Of a stretch of DNA of 64,000 nucleotides, positions 1-9,942 are shown in pieces (position 1 is the stretch's first letter; each line of letters opens with the position of its first letter). This DNA comes from Rhizobium etli 8C-3 (GTDB taxonomy: Bacteria > Pseudomonadota > Alphaproteobacteria > Rhizobiales > Rhizobiaceae). A program made the translations under genes and the position numbers. Under the pieces are notes generated by a model. That model worked only from the letters and a program-made list of their open reading frames with translations. It ran no database searches and was not told the origin of the DNA. The stretch spans positions 2,731,001 through 2,795,000 of the forward strand of contig NZ_CP017241.1 of the NCBI RefSeq assembly GCF_001908375.1, in the 5' to 3' direction.

Positions 1-1181
<1,181 letters not shown>

Positions 1182-1311
1182 TTACCCCGCGTCTTAGCCC
1201 AACATAACGGGCTTGGCGACAGCAAATGCGGACCTTGTTGGTCTATGTTGGAATTCAGGGAATTCGTCGCGAGGAGCGATGGGCCAGCGGCTTTCGGCCG
1301 CCGGGCGCTCC

Positions 1312-1437
1312 TCAAAGGACCCGGCAACCGCGTGTAAGGCCGAGGAGAAGAAGCGACGTCAGGGCGCGCGTATTGTCACGCAGGGCAACGCGGCCGCGGA
1401 CAATCGAGTCGGAAATCTTTGCGCCAGTGGTCTTCAT
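1312..1437 (-). CDS. leuL: Leucine leader peptide of leuA (41 aa)
   Basis: A 41-codon frame on the minus strand starts with ATG at 1437, about 155 bases upstream of leuA. It contains the run LTSLLLLGL: five leucine codons within six codons (CTT CTT CTC CTC GGC CTT), the classic sensor of charged leucyl-tRNA. No Shine-Dalgarno sequence precedes the ATG, and the predicted promoter puts transcription start at the A of the ATG, so the peptide is probably translated from a leaderless mRNA. Downstream, 1265-1311 can fold into a hairpin with GGAGCG/CGCTCC outer arms, but no U-run follows it, so the termination step is not obvious. The leader role is inferred from position, leucine run and promoter; it has not been matched to a database family. 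Confidence 0.8.
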   Translation of the reverse strand: MKTTGAKISDSIVRGRVALRDNTRALTSLLLLGLTRGCRVL

Positions 1438-1444
1438 GCCCGCG

Positions 1445-1473
1445 CTTATAGCTGCCGAACAAAAAAACGGCAA
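1445..1473 (-). promoter_or_regulatory. Promoter of the leuL-leuA transcript
   Basis: On the minus strand, TTGCCG (1468-1473) and TATAAG (1445-1450) are separated by exactly 17 bases. Seven bases after the -10 box comes the ATG of the leader peptide, predicting a 5' end at or next to that ATG. The promoter abuts the end of the upstream transporter gene, whose stop codon lies at 1479-1481. Confidence 0.7.
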
Positions 1474-1478
1474 CCCCC

Positions 1479-2663
1479 CTATTTTCTTGCCACCTGAACG
1501 ATACGCGATAGAGCAAGCATCAGCCCGCCGGCGGCCAGTCCCCAGAACGCTCCGGAAATACCGGCCAAGGAAACGCCCGATGCCGTCACCAGAAAGGTGA
1601 TCGCCGCAGCCTCGCGCGATTCTGGCGCCTGGAAGGCGGCCATCGCCGATCCGGAGAAGGCGCCCACGAGGGCCAGCCCTGCGACCGCCTGGATCAGGAT
1701 CGGCGGCGCCAGCGCCACAAAGGCTGTCACGACACCGGCAAGCAGGCCGAACACCACATAGCCGGCGCCAGAGATCAACGCGGCCCAATAGCGGCGCTTC
1801 GGATCTGGATGCGCGTCCTGGCCCGCACACATCGCCGCCGTGATCGCCGCCAGATTGACGGCATGACCGCCGAAAGGCGCGGAAAGAACTGAGAAGAAGC
1901 CGGTGACGGCAAAGAGCGGCCCCGGCTTTGGATCATAAAGATTGACCTTCAGCACCGCGATTCCCGGAATGTTCTGCGATGCCATGGTGACGATGAAGAG
2001 CGGAAGCGCGACCGAAACGAGGCCCTCAAGATTGATCGCCGGACGGACGATCTCGATTGTCGGCACCAGCGACCGCCCGATAGAGGCCAGCGCTCCGTCC
2101 GCAATATCGACGCCGAATGTCAAAACCAGCGCGAAGACGCCGAGGGCGGCAGGGACCGCCCAGAGACGCCTGAAGGCGCCGACGACGATCCAGGCGAGAA
2201 CGATGGGCAGCCCGAGAAGCGGATCGAAGGCGATTGCCTTCACCGGCGCGAAGCAGAGGCCGAGCAGCACGCCGGCAAGCATGGCATTGGCAAGCGGCGC
2301 CGGAATCGCGGCGACTGCGCGGCCAAGCGGCTTGAAGAGGCCGGCGACGATGATCAGCGCCGCGCACATCACAAAGGCACCTACTGCGCCATTGTACCCA
2401 CCCTCGATCGCTCCGGTACTGGCAAGAAGTGCTGCACCCGGCGTCGACCAGGCGATGCTGATCGGAAGCCGTGTTATTGCGCTCAGCACGATACCGCAGA
2501 TGCCCATCGAGATCGACAGCGCCATAAGACCCGAGGCTGCCTGCCCATCCGTTGCGCCCATTGCCTGCAATCCTTGCAGCACGACGGCAAAGGAACTGGC
2601 AAAGCCGACAAAGGCTGTGAGGACGCCCATGAACAGCGCCTGGATGGAAAAGTCTTTGAGCAT
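1479..2663 (-). CDS. BenE family benzoate/aromatic acid membrane transporter
   Basis: A very hydrophobic protein of 394 residues with about 12 predicted membrane segments. The N-terminal motif AWSTPGAALL (near residue 70) and the later GGHAVNLAAITAA stretch are hallmarks of the BenE/YdcO family, inner-membrane secondary transporters linked to benzoate uptake. The ATG at 2663 (MLKDFSIQA) is chosen because it aligns with the usual family start; a TTG at 2720 and an ATG at 2693 are also in frame but add only a short hydrophilic stretch. No aromatic catabolic genes are nearby, so the natural substrate is uncertain. It ends just before the leu promoter; its 5' side faces the 3' end of the group II intron. 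Confidence 0.85.
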   Translation of the reverse strand: MLKDFSIQALFMGVLTAFVGFASSFAVVLQGLQAMGATDGQAASGLMALSISMGICGIVLSAITRLPISIAWSTPGAALLASTGAIEGGYNGAVGAFVMCAALIIVAGLFKPLGRAVAAIPAPLANAMLAGVLLGLCFAPVKAIAFDPLLGLPIVLAWIVVGAFRRLWAVPAALGVFALVLTFGVDIADGALASIGRSLVPTIEIVRPAINLEGLVSVALPLFIVTMASQNIPGIAVLKVNLYDPKPGPLFAVTGFFSVLSAPFGGHAVNLAAITAAMCAGQDAHPDPKRRYWAALISGAGYVVFGLLAGVVTAFVALAPPILIQAVAGLALVGAFSGSAMAAFQAPESREAAAITFLVTASGVSLAGISGAFWGLAAGGLMLALSRIVQVARK

Positions 2664-2843
2664 GGTGAGTCTCGGATGACTGAACGACCGCATGGAGCCC
2701 CATCGAATGGGGTCGCGCAAGTCCAGGTGTCCGCCTTACGGTTCCCTCATTTGCCCTAGAAGAGAAGATGCTCGTCAGGGCACGTGAGCGCGGCCGCCCT
2801 AGCCGACGATCTTTGAACTTGTCGCAAACACCAGCTGCTACCA

Positions 2844-4722
2844 ATCGGGATAGGGGGGAGCCTTGCGGTTCCGCCCCTCCCACACCACCCTGCGTACGGG
2901 TCCGTACAGGGCGGTTCGGCTGGTTATGCGGCCTTGGCGGGCACAACGGAAGCGAGGCCTATGCTTGCGAGGAAAGCGTTCGGCAGGGCAATGGCGAGCG
3001 CGGGGCTGTTGCTGATGCGCCATGGGCCGCGTGCACTGCCGGCGGTTTGTGCCGCCAGATCGTGACTGACACCACGGCGCCGCAATTCCGCAAAGCGGGT
3101 GTGCCCGCGCTTCCACTGTTTCCATACGATGGATCGCAGCCTTCGCCTGATCCACTGGTCGAGGCTGTGCAACACCGACGGGGTTTCGCAAAAGCCGAAG
3201 TAACCGCGCCACCCTTTCAGATAGAGCGACAGCTCCTTGGCTATCTGCGCGAGGCTCGCGCCCCGCGTCCGCATCGTCAGCACACGCACGCGCTCCTTGA
3301 ACCGGACCACAGCCTGCGGTGCGATCCGACGCCTTGGCATCTTCTCGTTCGTAAAGCTGAAGCCGAGGAATTTGCGCCGGTGCGGCGGGGCGACTGCGCT
3401 CTTCTGCGTGTTGACCTTCAGCTTCAGACGCCTGTCGAGGAAGCGTTCGATACTTGCCATCACCCGTTCGCCTGCCCGCGCACTGCGCACATAGATGTTG
3501 CAGTCGTCGGCGTAGCGCACGAAGCGATGGTTGCGTCGCTCCAGTTCCTTGTCGAGTTCGTCCAGCATCAGGTTGGACAGCAGCGGCGAGAGCGGGCCAC
3601 CCTGCGGCGTTCCTTCGTCGATTGGACCGATCAGCCCGCCTTCGAGCACACCCGCGGTCAGAAAGTCACGGATCAGGCGAAGGATACGCGGATCGGACAC
3701 CCGCTTGGCCACCAGCCCCATCAGGATGTCGTGGTTGACCCGGTCGAAGAACTTCTCCAGGTCGATGTCCACTACAATGCGATGACCCGACGCGATGAAC
3801 GCTTGCGCCGCGGCAACCGCCTGATGAGCCGAGCGTGCGGGCCTGAACCCGTAGCTCGACGCGCTGAATCCGCCGTCCCATGCAGTCTGCAGCACCTGCA
3901 TCACCGCCTGCTGGATGAAGCGGTCGAGCACCGTGGGGATGCCGAGCGGACGGGTGCCGCCGGACGCCTTCGGGATGTCGACACGTCGCACCGGCTGTGG
4001 TTTGTAGGCGCCTTCGAGCAGTTGGGCGCGAAGTTCGGGCCAGTGGTCTTTCAGATGCAGCGCCAAGGCATCGACACTCATACCGTCGACCCCCGGCGCT
4101 CCCTTGTTGCGCCGGACCTGCGCCAGCGCCTTCCTCAGATTGTCGCGATCGACAATCGCTTCCATGCACGGTCCGGCCATTGCCGCCGGACTTTCGGGGG
4201 CGGCGTTCGCCGCACAGGCTTCGGTCCCTGCCCCAAGGCGATTGCGGGATTCACCCGCTCCCTCCACAGGCAAGGCCAGCTCAAGCTGATTTTTCTGCCG
4301 CATGGCCAATGCGAGAACTCCGTCCTACTCGTCCTTCCAACCGTTCGGGCCTTCGTTTGGCAGACACCTCCCTACTATGCCCTGTGCTGACCTCTGCACC
4401 GCGATCAGCGCGCCTCACGGCGGACTCAGTCCGGATTTCCGGACACGGCGCAGATCTCCCGAGGTAAGATCGACCGCCTTCCCCGCACACCGGCCGGATT
4501 TACCACCCCGGTCCTTGATGACCATGGACTTCGCGGTCATCTGCCCGCTCGTCCGGCCGGGTAGGCCTCGTATCCGGTTCTTGTCCATCGGGTCGCGGGT
4601 TTGCTCAACGCTTCCTTCAGACCCCGCCTCACGACGACGCCCTTGCGCTTCGCTAACCCTTCGCCGCCATCAGGCTGGGTAAAGGACTTACACCTCCAAG
4701 CTGTCGATCATGCTCGGCACAC
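2844..4722 (-). mobile_element. Group IIC (bacterial class C) intron inserted behind the clpP terminator
   Basis: About 1.88 kb on the minus strand. The RNA would begin GTGTGCCGAGCATG at 4722, the usual group II 5' start, and end near CTATCCCGAT at about 2844. Domain V is exact: a 34-base hairpin at 2884-2917 beginning GAACCGCC and ending GGTGGT, with the CGC triad typical of class C rather than AGC. A domain VI-like stem follows (about 2845-2880). The open frame sits in domain IV. The 5' exon is a Rho-independent terminator with its T-run, the characteristic class C target. The 3' boundary is uncertain by one or two bases. All core parts look present, so it may be active. Confidence 0.9.
2924..4309 (-). 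CDS. ltrA: Group II intron reverse transcriptase/maturase
   Basis: A 461-residue intron-encoded protein that helps the intron RNA splice and reverse-transcribes it during insertion. RT motifs run in order: IPKASGGTRPLGIPT near 112-126, DIDLEKFFD near 181-189, GTPQGGPLSPLLSN near 233-246 and the catalytic YADD at 266-269. A maturase (X) domain follows, with LKGWRGYFGFC in the C-terminal third. There is no HNH endonuclease domain, as expected for class C proteins. The frame is intact from ATG to stop and lies inside the ribozyme boundaries. Reading continues to domain V with only a short gap, normal for compact class C introns. Confidence 0.95.
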   Translation of the reverse strand: MAMRQKNQLELALPVEGAGESRNRLGAGTEACAANAAPESPAAMAGPCMEAIVDRDNLRKALAQVRRNKGAPGVDGMSVDALALHLKDHWPELRAQLLEGAYKPQPVRRVDIPKASGGTRPLGIPTVLDRFIQQAVMQVLQTAWDGGFSASSYGFRPARSAHQAVAAAQAFIASGHRIVVDIDLEKFFDRVNHDILMGLVAKRVSDPRILRLIRDFLTAGVLEGGLIGPIDEGTPQGGPLSPLLSNLMLDELDKELERRNHRFVRYADDCNIYVRSARAGERVMASIERFLDRRLKLKVNTQKSAVAPPHRRKFLGFSFTNEKMPRRRIAPQAVVRFKERVRVLTMRTRGASLAQIAKELSLYLKGWRGYFGFCETPSVLHSLDQWIRRRLRSIVWKQWKRGHTRFAELRRRGVSHDLAAQTAGSARGPWRISNSPALAIALPNAFLASIGLASVVPAKAA

Positions 4723-4724
4723 AG

Positions 4725-4754
4725 AAAAAAGGGGCAACGCTACCGCGCTGCCCC
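4725..4754 (-). terminator. Rho-independent terminator of clpP (intron target)
   Basis: On the minus strand GGGGCAGCG pairs with CGTTGCCCC (nine pairs including one G-T) around a six-base loop, followed by TTTTTT. It lies 50 bases after the clpP stop codon. The intron begins two bases past the T-run, so the terminator itself is intact. Confidence 0.9.
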
Positions 4755-4804
4755 TTCATCCGAACCTTCAGCCCGCCTTCTCCCAGCGATGGGCCAAGGT
4801 GAAA

Positions 4805-5392
4805 TCAAATCTCGCTCTGCGACGTTACGATTCGCGAAACCAAGCCGTAAACCTTGGCTTCTTCGGCCGAAAGCCAGTAGTCGCGATCAGTGTCGGCAGC
4901 GATCTTTTCGATCGGCTGGCCAGTGGCGGCGGCCATGATCTTGTTCAGACGCTCGTTCATCTTGATGATCTCGCGTGCCTGGATTTCGATGTCGGATGCC
5001 ATGCCGCGCGTGCCGCCGGACGGCTGATGCAGCAGGAAGCGGGTGTTCGGCAGGCAAAGACGCCGTTCCTTCGGTGCTGCGACGTAAATGAGCGCGCCGG
5101 CGGAGGCGACCCAGCCGGTGCCGATCATCCAGACCTTGGGCTTAATGAACTTGACCATGTCATGGATCGAATCGCCGGATTCGACGTGACCACCGGGTGA
5201 ACTGACATAAATACGAATGTCCTCGTCACTGGCTGCAGCAAGCGCCACGAGCTGCGAGCAGACCTTCTGGGCGATTTCCTGGTTGATCGGCCCGTAGATG
5301 AAGATCGAACGCGACTTGAAAAGATTCGCCTCCGTTTCCTTGCTGAGCGGCAGCTCCTTCGTCTTGTCGTCGTCTTGTTCTTCGTCGTTCAT
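4805..5392 (-). CDS. clpP: ATP-dependent Clp protease proteolytic subunit
   Basis: A 195-residue serine peptidase subunit that forms the barrel degrading unfolded proteins fed by Clp ATPases. The catalytic triad is intact: Ser97 in VASAGA, His122 in LLHQPSGG, Asp171 in [22 protein letters not shown] matches the ClpP substrate-binding strand. The start at 5392 follows an AGAGAGG ribosome site; a much longer in-frame extension upstream overlaps another gene and is not credible. The acidic N-terminus ([13 protein letters not shown]) and the sequence around Ser97 differ from housekeeping ClpP, so this is likely one of the extra ClpP paralogues common in rhizobia. No clpX or lon is beside it. Confidence 0.92.
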   Translation of the reverse strand: MNDEEQDDDKTKELPLSKETEANLFKSRSIFIYGPINQEIAQKVCSQLVALAAASDEDIRIYVSSPGGHVESGDSIHDMVKFIKPKVWMIGTGWVASAGALIYVAAPKERRLCLPNTRFLLHQPSGGTRGMASDIEIQAREIIKMNERLNKIMAAATGQPIEKIAADTDRDYWLSAEEAKVYGLVSRIVTSQSEI

Positions 5393-5554
5393 TCGAACCT
5401 CTCTTACTTCCAAATCGGGTTCCTCGCACATAGTGCGACTCAATGGGTAAAACAATGCGGGAAAAAGACAAGGCACTGAACGAGCGAAGATATTCTTAGG
5501 ACAAGCCGGCGACATGCTCGCAATTTGCCGGAGAGCTCGAAAGCGGAGGAGAAA

Positions 5555-6277
5555 ATGACATCGGAAATGCTGCGCGCGGCCGTCCGCAACAACGCGCTCT
5601 GGTGCAATGGCGTCTGCGAGGCGCATGGCGTGCCCGGCGAATTCTCCGCAACCCTGTGGCTTCACCGCCAGGGCACGCCTGCCTTTTATCCGGACGTCAT
5701 AACGCTGACGGGCGCCGATACCGCGCGCGAGCAGGAGGAAGCGATAGCTGTGCTGATCCGCTCGCGAAAAGGCGGCTGGGGCGTCAAGGACAGCTACGCC
5801 GCGCTCGACCTTGCTCCTTTCGGTTTCCAGATCTTGTTCGGGGGCGAATGGATCGGCATCGAGGCCGCTGACATGCATGCGCCCAACGATCAGTCCCTGA
5901 TATGGAAGCGGATCACAACGGCAGTTGAACTCGAGTTTTGGCAAAGAGCCTGGGGTGGCGGTGACCCGCCCAGAACAATGCCGATCTTCGCTAACCTGCT
6001 GCTGCGCAATGAGGATATCGCCTTTCTTGGCGCCTTCGAGAACGGAGCGCTCTGCGGCGGCGGCATTCTCAACCGCCAGTCGGGCGTGGTCGGCCACTCG
6101 AATGTCTTTGCAATCAAAAGGAGCGACTGCGCCATCCGCGCCGGGCTGGTGCAGAAGGCGGGCGAGATTTTTCCCGGCATGCCGATCGTCGGCTACGAGC
6201 ACGGCGAAGATCTGACCGGTGCGCTGGAACTCGGCTTTACGTCGCTCGGCCCGTTGCGCGTCTGGGTCCGGTCCTGA
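5555..6277 (+). CDS. Conserved protein of unknown function, GNAT-like fold possible
   Basis: A 240-residue cytoplasmic protein. The ATG at 5555 is chosen because GGAGGA precedes it at good spacing; a longer frame from 5525 lacks such a site. The sequence shows no membrane segment or signal peptide. Its C-terminal half ([18 protein letters not shown], then [11 protein letters not shown] at the end) resembles the last strands of acetyltransferase-like proteins, where a position-dependent comparison to GNAT proteins could be attempted, but no acetyl-CoA signature is convincing. It diverges from clpP. I do not recognise a specific family. Confidence 0.75.
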   Translation: MTSEMLRAAVRNNALWCNGVCEAHGVPGEFSATLWLHRQGTPAFYPDVITLTGADTAREQEEAIAVLIRSRKGGWGVKDSYAALDLAPFGFQILFGGEWIGIEAADMHAPNDQSLIWKRITTAVELEFWQRAWGGGDPPRTMPIFANLLLRNEDIAFLGAFENGALCGGGILNRQSGVVGHSNVFAIKRSDCAIRAGLVQKAGEIFPGMPIVGYEHGEDLTGALELGFTSLGPLRVWVRS

Positions 6278-6382
6278 GCGCCTTACGGAATTGTAACGCG
6301 CCGCGGCTTTGAAAAGCCAAAATCCGTTCCTACCTCATCCTCAGGCGGCGATGTCCGCACAAAGACCAGAAGGGAGACAGCT

Positions 6383-7147
6383 ATGTCACCGGAAGAACGC
6401 CAGTTGCTGGCCGGCCTCTTCGACAGGATCCGCACCGCCGCCGCGACACCGCGCGACCGCGAGGCGGAGTCCTTCATCGATCAGGGCGTGCGCGAGCAGC
6501 CCTATACGACCTATTATCTGGCGCAGGCCGTCATCGTTCAGGAGAAGGGTCTTGAAGCGGCCGCCAACCACATCAAGGAACTGGAAGAGCGTATCCGCCA
6601 GCTCGAGGCCGGCGAAAGCCAGCATCACCAGGCCGAACAGGGCGGCGGTTTTTTGAGCTCTATCTTCGGCACCGGCCAGGCGCAGCAGCCGGCACAGAGC
6701 TTGGATCCCTGGGGCAATGCGCCGCGCCAGACCATCCATCAAGATCGCGGCTACGACGAACCCGTCCGCCCGATGCGCCAGCAGCCCAGCGGACCGTGGG
6801 ACCCCCAACCCGGCGCGTCTTCTGCCGGTGGCAGCTTCCTTCGCGGCGCGCTCGGCACGGCCGCCGGCGTGGCAGGCGGCATGCTGCTTGCCAATTCGCT
6901 GAGCGGCATCTTCGGAAATCATATGTCGTCGCTCGGCTGGGGCTCGCCATTTTCCGGCAGCAACCCGTTCGGCAATGCCGGCGCCCCTACCGAGGAGACC
7001 GTCATCAACAACTACGGCGATCAGAACTCAAAGGGTAGCGAAGACAACGATAACAATGACATCCGGCAGGCCGACTACAGCAGCGACGACAACAATGATG
7101 ACGACGTCGCTAGCGATCAGTCCGGCGACGACAGTTTCGACGTCTGA
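6383..7147 (+). CDS. DUF2076 family protein
   Basis: A 254-residue protein starting MSPEERQLLAGLFDRI, the signature opening of DUF2076. Residues 1-75 form a helical region ending in a short coiled coil (HIKELEERIRQLEAGE). The middle is low complexity (Gln, Pro, Gly) and includes a hydrophobic Gly/Ala stretch near 155-175 (GTAAGVAGGMLLANSL). The last 45 residues are strongly acidic and rich in Asn, Asp and Ser. The architecture, helical head, glycine-rich centre and acidic tail, is typical of the family, whose role is unknown. The preceding GGGAGACAGCT supplies the ribosome site. Confidence 0.85.
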   Translation: MSPEERQLLAGLFDRIRTAAATPRDREAESFIDQGVREQPYTTYYLAQAVIVQEKGLEAAANHIKELEERIRQLEAGESQHHQAEQGGGFLSSIFGTGQAQQPAQSLDPWGNAPRQTIHQDRGYDEPVRPMRQQPSGPWDPQPGASSAGGSFLRGALGTAAGVAGGMLLANSLSGIFGNHMSSLGWGSPFSGSNPFGNAGAPTEETVINNYGDQNSKGSEDNDNNDIRQADYSSDDNNDDDVASDQSGDDSFDV

Positions 7148-7163
7148 TCGGTCGCCCCAGGCG

Positions 7164-7628
7164 TCAGCCGCGGCCGCGATAGGTCGCGACACCTTGGTCG
7201 GGCAGCCACACGCCTTCGGGCGGCTTGCCTGTCTGCCAGAAGACGTCGATCGGAATGCCGCCGCGGGGATACCAATAGGCGCCGATCCTCAGCCACTTCG
7301 GATCGAGCAGTTCGACGATCCGCTTGGCGATATAGATCGAGCAATCCTCATGGAAGGCGCCGTGGTTGCGAAAGGAATGCAGGAAGAGCTTCAGCGACTT
7401 GGACTCCACCAGCCATTCGTTTGGAATATAATCGATAACGATATGGGCGAAATCCGGCTGGCCGGTCATCGGGCAGAGCGAGGTGAATTCCGGCGCAGTG
7501 AAGCGCACCACGTAGTCGGTGCCTGCATGGTTCGACGGCACCTTCTCCAGCACCGCCTCTTCCGGCGACTTGGCTGTTTCGGTCTCTTTTCCCAGCATCG
7601 AAAGGCTGGAAACATCGGTTTTCGGCAT
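7164..7628 (-). CDS. queF: NADPH-dependent 7-cyano-7-deazaguanine reductase
   Basis: A 154-residue enzyme reducing preQ0 to preQ1, a late step in making the tRNA base queuosine. The active-site Cys52 and Asp59 lie in [11 protein letters not shown] and the NADPH/substrate segment [15 protein letters not shown] follows, all conserved in the short (YkvM-like) QueF class. The start ATG overlaps the stop codon of the upstream metal-transporter gene by one base (TAATG), implying translational coupling. No other queuosine genes are in the window. Confidence 0.96.
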   Translation of the reverse strand: MPKTDVSSLSMLGKETETAKSPEEAVLEKVPSNHAGTDYVVRFTAPEFTSLCPMTGQPDFAHIVIDYIPNEWLVESKSLKLFLHSFRNHGAFHEDCSIYIAKRIVELLDPKWLRIGAYWYPRGGIPIDVFWQTGKPPEGVWLPDQGVATYRGRG

Positions 7629-8542
7629 TAGACGTCCTTTACGACTTTGACACGGATTCCATGGGCCCTTTCGCCCTCGGGCTCGACGTGAATGGCAATG
7701 CTGGCACCCGGATGCACCGCCCGGATGGCATCTTCAAGGCAGTCGCAGATATCGTGCGCCTGCCTTACCGGCATTGCGGCCGGAACCACAAGATGAAAAT
7801 CAACGAAGGTGACGGACCCCGCCCGGCGGGTCTTCAGATCGTGAACGCCGATCGAGCCGGCCGCATGTGTGGCGATGGCCTGCTTGATCGCCTCCTCTTC
7901 CTCCGGTTCCACCGCCTGGTCCATCAGTCCACCGATCGAATGTGAGATCACCTTCCAGCCCTGATAGAGGATGTTGACAGCGACCAGGATCGCAAGCACC
8001 GGGTCGAAAATCGGATAGCCGGTCGCGATCGCCAGAAACAGGCCGATCAGTACGCCGACGGACGTCACGACGTCCGACATGATATGCTGGCCGTCGGCGG
8101 CGAGCGCCGCCGAGCGGTATTTCCGGCCAGTCCGGATCAGCAGCTGCGCCCAGACGGCGTTGATGACGCCTGCTGCGAAATTGATCGCGAGGCCGAGCGC
8201 GGGCGCGTCAAGCATTCGCGGCGCCGCCAGATGGCCAATCGCCTCGTTGACGATCAAAAGCGCGGCGACCACGATGAGCACGCCTTCGGTCACCGCCGAG
8301 AGATACTCAGCCTTGTGGTGCCCGAACGGATGGTCGTGATCGGCCGGCTTCTGTGCATAGCGAATCACGAAATAGGCAATGAAGGCGGCGGCGACATTGA
8401 CGGTCGACTCAAGACCGTCCGAAAGCAGCGCGACCGAGCCGGTGACCCACCACGCTACCATCTTCAGTCCCATGACACCGAGCGACAGCGGAATGCTCCA
8501 AAACGCCAGCCGCTGAACCGCCAAACTGCCTTGTCCGTCCAT
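7628..8542 (-). CDS. Cation diffusion facilitator (CDF) family metal exporter
   Basis: A 304-residue inner-membrane antiporter that expels divalent metals such as zinc, iron or manganese. Six membrane segments are visible, with metal-site motifs DGLES in helix 2 and [12 protein letters not shown] in helix 5. The [12 protein letters not shown] loop is the usual CDF signature after helix 2. The C-terminal cytoplasmic domain has the expected ferredoxin-like pattern ([16 protein letters not shown]). ATG at 8542 is preferred because AGGGTGA precedes it; an upstream in-frame extension is hydrophilic. It is coupled to queF. Metal specificity cannot be assigned: the helix 2 and 5 sites are D/E-type and D/D. 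Confidence 0.9.
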   Translation of the reverse strand: MDGQGSLAVQRLAFWSIPLSLGVMGLKMVAWWVTGSVALLSDGLESTVNVAAAFIAYFVIRYAQKPADHDHPFGHHKAEYLSAVTEGVLIVVAALLIVNEAIGHLAAPRMLDAPALGLAINFAAGVINAVWAQLLIRTGRKYRSAALAADGQHIMSDVVTSVGVLIGLFLAIATGYPIFDPVLAILVAVNILYQGWKVISHSIGGLMDQAVEPEEEEAIKQAIATHAAGSIGVHDLKTRRAGSVTFVDFHLVVPAAMPVRQAHDICDCLEDAIRAVHPGASIAIHVEPEGERAHGIRVKVVKDV

Positions 8543-8737
8543 ATCGATCACCCTGCCATCCCAGTGCGGATGCGAATGAATTGCAGCATTTGGCCCATTC
8601 AAACGCAAAACCGCCCGCGCGAAAATCGCCCAGGCGGCCAATGCGGGTGATATCGGGGATTATCGATATTTTGTCAAATGAGACGGCCTGCGCTAACGAT
8701 TGATTGTATGAACTGCTGATTGACTGCGGAGGTTCCT

Positions 8738-9220
8738 GTGGTTGACGACGTCGTGAGAACCCTCGGTTTTTCATGCATGGGCAGCCGTTTCCGCCGCATC
8801 GGACAGCCTCTGCAGGCCGATGCCCAAGAGACCATCGAAGAATACGGCCTCACGATACAGGCTGGCCAATACCCCTTTGTCGCAGCACTCGATGGCGCCG
8901 GCCCTTTGGCGATCGGAAAGCTTGCGCAGGCGGCCGGCATCACTCAGCCGGGTGCCACACGGACAGTAAGCCAGTTGGAATTGGGATTGGTCGACATGCA
9001 GGCAGCACCCTACGACCAGCGTAAATCGATCTCGCTGACGAGGAAGGAAAAGGAACTCGTCGACTACTCGAAACAATCGGTGCGGGCGCGCATCTCGGCG
9101 GCAGTCGCCGATCTTTTCGACAACCTGAACGGACCGATCCTCGCGCAGTTCGCCGCGATCCAAGATGGTCTTGCCGAAGGTGCCCTCGCCGGCCGCGCCG
9201 CCAAGGAGGAAACGACATGA
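8738..9220 (+). CDS. MarR family transcriptional regulator
   Basis: About 160 residues, starting with GTG at 8738, placed by a perfect GGAGG five bases upstream. The winged helix is seen as LAIGKLAQAAGITQPGATRTVSQLELGLV near residues 58-86 and the wing as QRKSISLTRKEKELV. A helical dimerisation region flanks it at both ends. MarR proteins usually repress neighbouring genes in response to small molecules. The stop codon overlaps the start of the GNAT gene (ATGA), so the two form a coupled pair. Confidence 0.9.
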   Translation: MVDDVVRTLGFSCMGSRFRRIGQPLQADAQETIEEYGLTIQAGQYPFVAALDGAGPLAIGKLAQAAGITQPGATRTVSQLELGLVDMQAAPYDQRKSISLTRKEKELVDYSKQSVRARISAAVADLFDNLNGPILAQFAAIQDGLAEGALAGRAAKEETT

Positions 9221-9897
9221 GCCATATTCTCGACCGTCCGATCTGGAGCGCGCTCGAAACCGCGCATGCGAGCCTGGCCGAAGGCAACGAGCGAGCCCGG
9301 CGATACCCGCCGTCCATCGTTCCTTTCGCAGCCTCGGCGGACGACAGGCCGGAAAGTCTCGAGGCATTGGAAAACCTCCCGCAGGGCGACGAGACGATGC
9401 TGCTTGTCGAAGCAGGTCCGATCGCCATTCCACGAGGGTTGGCTGCGGTTTCCGAGGCTCTTGCCGTCCAGATGATCGCCGAACGGCCGCATGAAAGGGT
9501 CACCGATTCACGTATACAGCCGCTGAGCGAAGCCGACGCCGAGGAGATGCTGGCGCTTGCGACCCTGACCAAGCCCGGTCCGTTCACGCGACGGGCCCAG
9601 AGCCTCGGCACCTTCTGGGGGATCAGGGCTGGGGACAGGCTCATCGCCATGGCCGGCCAGCGACTACGGCAGACCGGCTTTGCCGAACTTAGCGGGCTTT
9701 GCACGCATCCCCAATTCCAGCGGCGCGGCCTTGGAACGTTACTCTTTCGTTTTGTCGCCGGCGAGATCGCCGCGCGGGGCGAAACGGCGTATCTGCATGC
9801 CTATGCGAACAATACGCCGGCAATCGGCCTCTACAGGTCTCTCGGCTTCAGGCTGCGGTCCGAAATGAACCTGCGCGTTGTCAAACGCCGGGCCTAA
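9217..9897 (+). CDS. GNAT family N-acetyltransferase
   Basis: A 226-residue protein with a long N-terminal extension (about 1-100) and a C-terminal GNAT/FR47 domain. The acetyl-CoA binding motif A is CTHPQFQRRGLGTLLF near 165-180, followed by LHAYANNTPAIGLYRSLGFRL (motif B). Starts at the ATGA junction with the MarR gene, so co-expression is expected. MarR-GNAT fusions are known elsewhere; here the two are separate but coupled. The acceptor substrate is unknown. Confidence 0.9.
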   Translation: MSHILDRPIWSALETAHASLAEGNERARRYPPSIVPFAASADDRPESLEALENLPQGDETMLLVEAGPIAIPRGLAAVSEALAVQMIAERPHERVTDSRIQPLSEADAEEMLALATLTKPGPFTRRAQSLGTFWGIRAGDRLIAMAGQRLRQTGFAELSGLCTHPQFQRRGLGTLLFRFVAGEIAARGETAYLHAYANNTPAIGLYRSLGFRLRSEMNLRVVKRRA

Positions 9898-9942
9898 ACG
9901 GCCGCTCCACGGAAGCGAAGCGGCCGAAGTGTAAGCGTCCGC

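Noticed and set aside
2768..4390. Plus-strand frame of 540 codons across the intron
   Set aside because: Antisense to the maturase; no domain and intron structure explains the region.
5420..5432. CGCAC-ATA-GTGCG inverted repeat upstream of clpP
   Set aside because: Five-base arms only; no evidence of binding or of promoter position.
5393..6202. A 465-residue minus-strand frame extending clpP upstream to 6202
   Set aside because: It is antisense to the gene at 5555-6277, has no ribosome site at its start, and the known ClpP domain begins at the 5392 ATG with a good site.
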